Assembly: GCA_934463035.1 (NCBI GenBank)
Contig: CAKSIG010000011.1
Span: 1 to 36,269, forward strand
Length of the DNA stretch: 36,269 nucleotides
DNA from: an uncultured Eubacteriales bacterium
GTDB taxonomy: Bacteria > Bacillota > Clostridia > Oscillospirales > Acutalibacteraceae
Direction: 5' to 3'
The notes under the pieces are model-generated. The model made no database searches. It was not told where the DNA came from and saw only the letters and a program-made list of their open reading frames with translations. Below are positions 29,919-36,269 of the stretch, piece after piece. Made by a program: the position numbers and the translations under genes. The first letter of the stretch is position 1, and each line of letters opens with the position of its first letter.

Positions 29919-30779
29919 ATGGAACTTTTAATAGTAACAGGAATGTCGGGAGCGGGAAAATCTCAGGCGGCTAACGCGCTTGAAGATATGGGGTATTACT
30001 GCGTTGACAATATTCCTCCCGAAATTATACAGGCGTTTGTAAATCTCTCGGAACGCAGCGGCGAATCACTTAACAAAATTGCAATAGTAACCGATGTTCG
30101 CGGCGGCGATATGTTCAAGAGCATTAACGACGTACTTAATAATCTGAAAAACAACAATGTTAATTATAAGGTGCTGTTTTTGGACGCGGCTGACGAGGTA
30201 CTTATACGCAGATTTAAGGAAAACAGAAGAAAACATCCGCTTGTGGGCGACGGCGATATGTCGATAAACGACGCCGTTAAGACCGAACGCCAGATGCTTA
30301 AAAAACTCAGGTTTATGGCGGATTACGTTATAGATACAAGCTATATTTCAATATCACAGCTTAAATCTCAGCTTTCGGCTATATTTTTCGGAAACGTGAG
30401 CAATGTTCTTAAAATACAGAGCAAGTCGTTCGGCTTTAAATACGGCTCCGATACCGAAGCCGATCTTGTGTTTGATGTAAGATGCCTGCCCAATCCCTTT
30501 TATGTTGAGGAATTGAAAAATAAAACGGGACTTGATAAAGAGGTTCAGGACTATGTTATGAACAGTGACGACAGCAGGGAATTTTTGGACAAGTTGATTG
30601 CTTTTATCGACTGTGCCGTTCCCCTTTATGCCAAAGAGGGAAAGAGCCAGCTTATAATAGCAATAGGCTGTACGGGCGGCAAACACCGCTCCGTTACGTT
30701 CGCGGAGCTTATAGGAAAGCATCTGCAAAGCAAGAATTATGACTGCATTATAAATCATAGGGATATTTACAAGAGTTAG
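29919..30779 (+). CDS. rapZ: RapZ/YvcJ nucleotide-binding protein
   Basis: A P-loop protein of 286 residues. In E. coli RapZ guides RNase E to the GlmZ small RNA in amino-sugar control; in Bacillus YvcJ hydrolyses GTP and affects competence. Walker A is GMSGAGKSQ near residue 8, with CVDNIPPE shortly after. The C-terminal domain has FDVRCLPNPF and IAIGCTGGKHRSV. It sits 4 nt after murB and 23 nt before whiA. The usual partner between them in Firmicutes, yvcK, is absent here. Confidence 0.96.
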   Translation: MELLIVTGMSGAGKSQAANALEDMGYYCVDNIPPEIIQAFVNLSERSGESLNKIAIVTDVRGGDMFKSINDVLNNLKNNNVNYKVLFLDAADEVLIRRFKENRRKHPLVGDGDMSINDAVKTERQMLKKLRFMADYVIDTSYISISQLKSQLSAIFFGNVSNVLKIQSKSFGFKYGSDTEADLVFDVRCLPNPFYVEELKNKTGLDKEVQDYVMNSDDSREFLDKLIAFIDCAVPLYAKEGKSQLIIAIGCTGGKHRSVTFAELIGKHLQSKNYDCIINHRDIYKS

Positions 30780-30802
30780 TTTCCCGATTTAAGGATGATT
30801 GT

Positions 30803-31711
30803 ATGTCTTTTTGTGCCGATTTAAAAAAAGAACTTATCCGTTTAAAAACGCCCGCCTGTTGCAGACCGTCGCTTGCCTACGGTCTTATGCTTTTCGGGCG
30901 TTCGTTTTCATATAAAAAAATATCTATCCAAACCGCAAACAGCTGTGTTGCCGAAGGTTATCGGGATATTGTGAAACAGGCGTATAAAGCCGATGTTTCG
31001 CTTACGAGCGGAGGCGACAAACGCGTAACATATAAGGCGGAGGTTTCCTCGCAGTCGGACAGGCTCAGGATATTGGCTTCTGTCGATTACGGTATGACCG
31101 ACGCTCCCATAAACCGCGGCGTGTTCCGCCGCGAGTGTTGCGCCGTTGCGTTTATACGCGGCGCGTTTCTTGCCTGCGGAAATATAAACGACCCCGATAA
31201 GGATTACCGCGCTGAATTTTCGGTAAAGGACGAGGCATTGGCGCTTTCGCTCAGCGAACTTTTAAACGAATACGAAATAACCGTGAATATCGGCAAGCGC
31301 GGCAAGTACAGTATCCTGTATATGCGCGACAGCAGTACGATCGAGGATTTTCTAACCCTTATAGGCGCCGCTCACCGCAGTCTTGAAATTATGGATACTA
31401 AAATAATGAAAAGCGTAAAAAATAATATCAACCGAGCAAGAAATTGCGACAGCGCAAACATTTCAAAGACGGTGGAAGCGTCTATTATGCAACGCAGGGC
31501 AATAGAGTATTTTGAAAAAAACGACAGACTGCAAAGTCTGCCGCAGGAGTTGTTGCAGGCGGCTTTGCTCAGAAAGAATAATCCCGAAGCAACTCTTAAA
31601 GAGCTTTGCAGAATATCCGACGAGCCTATAACTGTGTCGGGACTTAATCACAGACTGCAAAAGATAATAGAACTGTATGAAAAGGATAAAAAGGCAGGTG
31701 CGGCGGTATGA
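30803..31711 (+). CDS. whiA: WhiA DNA-binding protein
   Basis: A 302-residue WhiA, with a degenerate LAGLIDADG homing-endonuclease fold at the N-terminus (starting FCADLKKELIRLK, with GAFLACGNINDPDKDY) and a C-terminal helix-turn-helix (LRKNNPEATLKELCRISDEP). It controls sporulation septation in Streptomyces and affects chromosome segregation and division in Bacillus. The stop overlaps the dnaE start in ATGA, so the two are translationally coupled. That is a less usual partner than the common yvcJ-yvcK-whiA-crh order. Confidence 0.96.
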   Translation: MSFCADLKKELIRLKTPACCRPSLAYGLMLFGRSFSYKKISIQTANSCVAEGYRDIVKQAYKADVSLTSGGDKRVTYKAEVSSQSDRLRILASVDYGMTDAPINRGVFRRECCAVAFIRGAFLACGNINDPDKDYRAEFSVKDEALALSLSELLNEYEITVNIGKRGKYSILYMRDSSTIEDFLTLIGAAHRSLEIMDTKIMKSVKNNINRARNCDSANISKTVEASIMQRRAIEYFEKNDRLQSLPQELLQAALLRKNNPEATLKELCRISDEPITVSGLNHRLQKIIELYEKDKKAGAAV

Positions 31712-34700
31712 GTTTTACACATCTTCACGTTCATACTCAGTACAGTCTGCTTGACGGTTGCTGCCGTATAGAAAATTTGATTGACGCCGCAAAGGAATTG
31801 GGACAAAAAAGCATAGCCATAACCGACCACGGCGTTATGTACGGCGTTATTGAGTTTTACAAGGCGGCGAAGGCAAAGGGAATAAAGCCTATAATCGGGT
31901 GCGAGGTTTATGTTGCGCCCAGAACCCGTTTTGATAAGCAAAAGGCGCTTGACAGCGAGTATTCGCATTTGGTTTTGCTCTGCAAAGACAATCAGGGCTA
32001 CCAAAATCTTATAAAACTCGTTTCTATGGGCTTTACCGAGGGTTTTTATTCTAAACCGAGGATAGACAAGGAAATACTTGAAAAATACCACGGCGGACTT
32101 ATTGCGCTTTCGGCTTGCCTTGCGGGAGAAATACCCAAGCTCATTACAAAAGGCGATTATGACGCGGCTAAACGGTCTGCCGAATGGTATGACCGCGTTT
32201 TCGGCAGGGATAATTTTTACCTTGAATTGCAGGATCACGGTATAAGCGAACAGCAGACTGTCAATATGCAGCTCTTGCGCATTTCAAAAGAGACGGGAAT
32301 ACCGCTTGTTGCCACAAACGACGTGCATTATATAAGCCACGGCGATTATCTTATGCACAAGGTTCTGCTTTGTATACAGACGGGCAAAAAAATAAACGAA
32401 GAAAATCCTATTGAGTTTAAAACCAATGAGTTTTATCTTAAATCGGAGCAAGAAATGGCTTCGCTGTTCGAGTATGCCCCGTCGGCAATAGAAAACACCG
32501 AAAAAATAGCCGAAAAATGCAACGTTGAGTTTGAATTCGGCAAAATAAAACTGCCGAGTTTTGATATAGGCGACAGGGATCATTTTGAGTATTTCAAAGA
32601 AAAATGCTATGAGGGATTGCACCGAATATACGGTGCGGAGCCTGAAAAAAAGGTTACGGACAGGCTTGAATATGAGCTTTCCGTAATCGGCGAAATGGGA
32701 TATGTTGATTATTACCTGATAGTCGCCGATTTTGTAAATTATGCTAAAACGCACAATATACCCGTGGGACCGGGGCGAGGTTCGGGCGCGGCGAGCCTTG
32801 CGGCGTATTGCATAGGCATAACGGGAATAGACCCGCTGAAATACGATCTTTATTTTGAGCGCTTTTTAAATCCCGAAAGGGTATCTATGCCCGATTTCGA
32901 TATAGATTTTTGCTATGTGAACCGCCAAAAGGTGATTGATTACGTTGTTGAAAAATACGGCAGCGACCGCGTTTCCCAAATAGTTACATTCGGAACTATG
33001 GCGGCGCGCGCCGCTGTTCGCGACGTCGGACGTGCGCTTGATGTGCCTTATGCCGTTTGCGACCGTGTTGCAAAGCTGATTCCGCAATCGGTGGGAATAA
33101 CAATAAGCCGCGCTATGGAGGGCTCTTCGGAACTGCGCGAGCTTTATAATAACGACACCCAAATAAGAGAACTAATAGATATGTCCCTTAAATTGGAGGG
33201 TATGCCGAGGCACGCGTCTACCCACGCCGCGGGTGTGGTTATAGCCGACCGTCCCGTGTGGGATTATGTTCCGCTTGCCGTTAATGACGAGGCGGTAGTC
33301 ACGCAGTATACTATGACGGCGCTTGAAGAAATAGGCCTTTTGAAAATGGACTTCTTGGGGCTTAGAAACCTTACCGTTATAGCGGATACCGAGAACTTTA
33401 TAAGAGAAAACGACCCTGATTTTTCAATAGAAAAAATAAGTCTTGACGATAAAGCGACTTATGAAATGATGTCAAAGGGATTGACCGACGGCGTATTTCA
33501 ATTTGAGTCCGAGGGTATGAAGAACGTTTTAAGGCAGTTCGTTCCCGAGAGCATTGAGGATCTCACGGCAATCCTTTCTCTCTACCGACCGGGTCCTATG
33601 GATTCGATACCGAAATATATCCATAACCGCCATCATCCGCAGGACGTAACCTACGATACGCCGCTGTTAAAGCCGATACTTGACGTTACCTACGGCTGCA
33701 TAGTCTATCAGGAGCAGGTTATGCAGGTGTTCCGCACCCTTGCGGGATATTCGCTCGGCAGGGCGGATATAGTAAGACGCGCAATGGCAAAGAAGAAACA
33801 CGCCGTTATGGAGAGGGAAAGACAATTCTTTATCTACGGCGAAAAGGACGAAAACGGAAATGTTCTCTGCGAAGGCGCGGTAAACCGAGGAGTAAGCGAG
33901 CAAACCGCGCAAAAAATATTCGATGATATGTCGGCGTTCAGCTCCTATGCCTTTAATAAGGCGCACGCCGCTTCGTATGCGGTGGTCGCTTACCAAACGG
34001 CGTATCTTAAATGCCATTATCCGTCGCAGTATTTTTCGGCGCTGATGACAAGTATGATGGACAGCGTAGGCAAGGTTGCGCTTTATACCGCCGAGTGCCG
34101 CAGGCTCGGTATAAAGGTTTTACCGCCGAGCGTTAATAAGAGCCGCGCAGGCTTTACTCCCGACGGCGGGAATATCCGCTTCGGACTTATGGCTGTCAAA
34201 AATCTCGGCAAGGGAGTAATTGAAAAGCTGATAGAAAACCGCCGCGAGGGCGAATACACCTCGATGTACGATTTTTGTAAGCGAAATCAAAGCAGGGAAC
34301 TCAACCGCCGTGCAATTGAGGGATTAATTAAGAGCGGAGCGCTTGACGGTCTTGAAGACAACCGAAGACAAATGCTGTTTTCCATAGACCCCGTAATGGC
34401 GGCGGCGGAAAACGAACGCCGTTTTTCCTCAGAGGGACAAATGAATTTGTTCGGAGAAATGGAAGCCGATTTTGACTATAAGCTCGAAAAATCCGAGGAA
34501 ATGCCGCGCGAAATGCTGCTTGCAATGGAGAAAGAGGCGACGGGTCTTTATATGTCGGGACACCCGATGGACGAATATAAGGGCTTTATTCTGTCGTCGG
34601 GAATGACCAAAACGGCTGATATTATATCAAGAAAAATAAACGACGGCAAGCGTGTAAAAATTGCGGGAATAGTAACGGGATTAAAGGTTCGCCAACTGAA

Positions 34701-35154
34701 AAACAATAACGTTATCGGTTCCGCGCTGCTTGAAGATTTAAGCGGCTCTGTCGATGTTACGGTGTTTTCAAACGCTCTTGCTATGTATAAATCGGTGTTA
34801 AGCTCAGGCAAACCGATAGTTTTAACGGGCAAGGTGTCGGAAATGGAGGATAGGGATCCTGAAATAATATGCGAGCGCGCAGAGCTTATACCCGAAACCG
34901 CGAAAAATATTTCCACGGCTAAAACCTATAAAAACGGTTTATATTTAAAGGTAGAGAGCTTGCAGTCGGGTGAATTTGAGTCAGTAAAGAAAACGCTTTC
35001 CGAATTTCACGGCGGTATGCCCGTTTATATCTACTGTACGTCAAACGGAAGAAAGCTATCTGCTCCGCAGTCGCTTAATATATCTCCCGACCCCGAACTT
35101 TTGCGGCGGCTTTGCGGTATATTGGGCGAAGAAAACGTAAAATTAATTAAATGA
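31708..35154 (+). CDS. dnaE: DNA polymerase III alpha subunit, DnaE1 type
   Basis: Replicative-type C-family DNA polymerase of 1148 residues. The N-terminal PHP domain starts HLHVHTQYSLLDG. The polymerase core has the catalytic Asp pair in PDFDIDFC (about 394-401) and the third Asp in LLKMDFLG (about 547). A tandem HhH region follows, then an OB-fold (IAGIVTGLKVRQLKNNNVIG, about 990-1010) and a short tail. There is no exonuclease insertion, so this is not PolC; Firmicutes usually carry PolC elsewhere, with DnaE extending primers. Start ATG overlaps the whiA stop. Confidence 0.98.
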   Translation: MSFTHLHVHTQYSLLDGCCRIENLIDAAKELGQKSIAITDHGVMYGVIEFYKAAKAKGIKPIIGCEVYVAPRTRFDKQKALDSEYSHLVLLCKDNQGYQNLIKLVSMGFTEGFYSKPRIDKEILEKYHGGLIALSACLAGEIPKLITKGDYDAAKRSAEWYDRVFGRDNFYLELQDHGISEQQTVNMQLLRISKETGIPLVATNDVHYISHGDYLMHKVLLCIQTGKKINEENPIEFKTNEFYLKSEQEMASLFEYAPSAIENTEKIAEKCNVEFEFGKIKLPSFDIGDRDHFEYFKEKCYEGLHRIYGAEPEKKVTDRLEYELSVIGEMGYVDYYLIVADFVNYAKTHNIPVGPGRGSGAASLAAYCIGITGIDPLKYDLYFERFLNPERVSMPDFDIDFCYVNRQKVIDYVVEKYGSDRVSQIVTFGTMAARAAVRDVGRALDVPYAVCDRVAKLIPQSVGITISRAMEGSSELRELYNNDTQIRELIDMSLKLEGMPRHASTHAAGVVIADRPVWDYVPLAVNDEAVVTQYTMTALEEIGLLKMDFLGLRNLTVIADTENFIRENDPDFSIEKISLDDKATYEMMSKGLTDGVFQFESEGMKNVLRQFVPESIEDLTAILSLYRPGPMDSIPKYIHNRHHPQDVTYDTPLLKPILDVTYGCIVYQEQVMQVFRTLAGYSLGRADIVRRAMAKKKHAVMERERQFFIYGEKDENGNVLCEGAVNRGVSEQTAQKIFDDMSAFSSYAFNKAHAASYAVVAYQTAYLKCHYPSQYFSALMTSMMDSVGKVALYTAECRRLGIKVLPPSVNKSRAGFTPDGGNIRFGLMAVKNLGKGVIEKLIENRREGEYTSMYDFCKRNQSRELNRRAIEGLIKSGALDGLEDNRRQMLFSIDPVMAAAENERRFSSEGQMNLFGEMEADFDYKLEKSEEMPREMLLAMEKEATGLYMSGHPMDEYKGFILSSGMTKTADIISRKINDGKRVKIAGIVTGLKVRQLKNNNVIGSALLEDLSGSVDVTVFSNALAMYKSVLSSGKPIVLTGKVSEMEDRDPEIICERAELIPETAKNISTAKTYKNGLYLKVESLQSGEFESVKKTLSEFHGGMPVYIYCTSNGRKLSAPQSLNISPDPELLRRLCGILGEENVKLIK

Positions 35155-35165
35155 TAAAAATATTG

Positions 35166-35194
35166 TTGAAAAATTAACATTTATAAGTTATACT
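35166..35194 (+). promoter_or_regulatory. Promoter of pfkA
   Basis: TTGAAA (35166-35171), 17 nt, TATACT (35189-35194), starting 11 bp after the dnaE stop. It gives pfkA its own start despite co-orientation. Confidence 0.75.
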
Positions 35195-35226
35195 TGAATT
35201 TAGCATTTATTTGGAGATGATGTGTG

Positions 35227-36186
35227 ATGAAAACAATAGGTGTGCTTACAAGCGGGGGAGACGCCCCCGGTATGAACGCCGCGGTGCGCGCGGTGGTTAG
35301 AACCGCAATAGCAAACGGTATGACCGTTAAGGGAATACGCCGCGGATATAACGGTTTAATAGAAGGCGATATAATTGATCTTGACGTGCGCTCCGTATCG
35401 GATATTATCCACAGAGGCGGCACGGTGCTTTATACCGCAAGAAGTCCTAAGTTCAAAACCGAAGAGGGTATGAACGAGGCTATAAACAACTGTAAAAAAT
35501 TCGGAATAGAAGGTATTGTTGTAATCGGCGGCGACGGCTCTTACAGGGGCGCGCGCGACCTTTCTTTGCACGGCATACCGTGCGTAGGCGTTCCGGGTAC
35601 GATTGATAACGATATTTCGTCTACACAGTATACGATAGGCTTTGATACGGCTATGAATACCGCTATGGAAATGGTTGACAAAATTCGCGATACCGCACAG
35701 TCGCACGACCGTTGCAGCGTTGTTGAGGTTATGGGAAGACGCGCGGGTTATATCGCTTTGCAGACAGGTATTGCGGTAGGCGCGACTGCTATTCTCGTTC
35801 CCGAGATCGAAACGCCGATAGACGATGTTGTAAATAAGATAATCGCTACACAGAAGACAGGCAAAAAGCACTTTATTGTGGTTGTTGCCGAAGGCGTCGG
35901 CGGCGTTGAAAAAATTGCCGAAACAATAGAAGAAAAAACAGGTATCGAATCCCGTGCTACGGTTCTTGGACACGTTCAGCGCGGCGGCAGTCCTACCGTT
36001 CGCGACCGTGTAATGGCTACTCATATGGGTTACGCCGCTGTAAAACTCCTTGAAAAGGGAATAGGCAACAGGGTAGTCGCAATGCAGAACGGCAACATTG
36101 TGGATTATGACATCTATGAAGCCCTCAATATGAAGAAAGAATTTGATTATGAGATGTATGATATAGCTCATACTACCTCGATCTGA
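35227..36186 (+). CDS. pfkA: 6-phosphofructokinase
   Basis: Phosphorylates fructose 6-phosphate to fructose 1,6-bisphosphate. The 319-residue size and start IGVLTSGGDAPGMNAAVRA match bacterial PfkA. The ATP-binding GGDGSYRGA has Gly, as in ATP-dependent enzymes, instead of the Asp (GGDDS) of pyrophosphate-dependent ones. The catalytic PGTIDNDI is intact, and VEVMGRRAG and GHVQRGGSPT bind substrate. The ATG at 35227 is preceded by GGAGATGA; an in-frame GTG precedes it directly. Another glycolytic gene (pyruvate kinase in many relatives) may follow beyond the window. Confidence 0.97.
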   Translation: MKTIGVLTSGGDAPGMNAAVRAVVRTAIANGMTVKGIRRGYNGLIEGDIIDLDVRSVSDIIHRGGTVLYTARSPKFKTEEGMNEAINNCKKFGIEGIVVIGGDGSYRGARDLSLHGIPCVGVPGTIDNDISSTQYTIGFDTAMNTAMEMVDKIRDTAQSHDRCSVVEVMGRRAGYIALQTGIAVGATAILVPEIETPIDDVVNKIIATQKTGKKHFIVVVAEGVGGVEKIAETIEEKTGIESRATVLGHVQRGGSPTVRDRVMATHMGYAAVKLLEKGIGNRVVAMQNGNIVDYDIYEALNMKKEFDYEMYDIAHTTSI

Positions 36187-36269
36187 TATTGCTAAGGAGG
36201 CATGATAAAAAGTTAAGTGGTAATAAATCCGAGGACTCTGTTATGTGTTAAGATAAAGATAACAGGAAG
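36187..36269 (+). other. Right-edge intergenic sequence
   Basis: An AAGGAGG motif lies at 36195-36201, but the ATG two bases later is only three codons from a stop in frame. No coding region can be supported before the window ends. Confidence 0.4.

Noticed and set aside
31648..32238. Minus-strand frame opposite the start of dnaE
   Set aside because: Shadow frame with low-complexity hydrophobic translation and no start signals.
35356..36171. Long minus-strand frame opposite pfkA
   Set aside because: Shadow frame of a well-identified gene; no start signals or domain.

Overview
The window looks like chromosomal DNA of a spore-forming, Gram-positive, anaerobic-type Firmicute, most likely a clostridial organism of the Oscillospiraceae/Ruminococcaceae kind. 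The reasons are the sporulation regulator SpoIIID with a sigma-E-like promoter, HPr kinase next to glucokinase, a rapZ-whiA pair, pyruvate phosphate dikinase, many consensus TTGACA/TATAAT promoters with 17-nt spacers, and G-rich Shine-Dalgarno sites. The species cannot be fixed from sequence alone.

Layout. 1-1370: a minus-strand initiator tRNA-Met with its own promoter and terminator. Upstream of that promoter sits a 1065-bp IS481-like element with 26-bp inverted repeats, bounded by an unusually long 25-bp direct repeat. 1358-3000 (minus): an AbrB-type regulator with a zinc ribbon, uracil-DNA glycosylase, and an apparently leaderless membrane-tethered XRE regulator. 3138-6853 (plus): a compact overlapping cassette, acyltransferase / GT8 / GT2 / acyltransferase, which reads as a membrane glycolipid pathway. 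6856-10656 (minus): class B penicillin-binding protein, citrate synthase and an AlkD-like repair protein. 10669-11170: mscL. 11216-12338 (minus): rpsF-ssb-rpsR with a candidate autoregulatory leader. 12347-13869 (plus): coaX and an ECF substrate-binding subunit (pantothenate/CoA). 14027-16663: ppdK, with codon use of a very highly expressed gene.

16819-20924 is the accessory part: two GNAT acetyltransferases, a small orphan protein, then an islet carrying a ribokinase-AraC fusion overlapping a nucleoside hydrolase. The islet lies between two copies of a 49-bp repeat and ends in debris (a frameshifted gene fragment and what looks like the tail of a type I restriction HsdR). 20915-21222 is spoIIID. 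21242-24704 is an ilvE-metY-metA operon behind a leader with a terminator; MetA carries Glu111 and Cys142, so the route runs through O-acetylhomoserine to MetY. A tRNA-Gly(CCC) with two tandem promoters follows. 25028-26885 (minus) holds a YugP-like protease and ychF. 26977-36186 (plus) is a housekeeping run: hprK-glcK-murB-rapZ-whiA-dnaE, then pfkA with its own promoter.

The best candidates for something new are the ribokinase-AraC / nucleoside hydrolase islet and the two-acyltransferase/two-glycosyltransferase cassette. Smaller points are the start-sequestering fold in the IS, a terminator that contains the PBP ribosome-binding site, and the leaderless XRE gene. All promoter, terminator and folding calls were made by eye.
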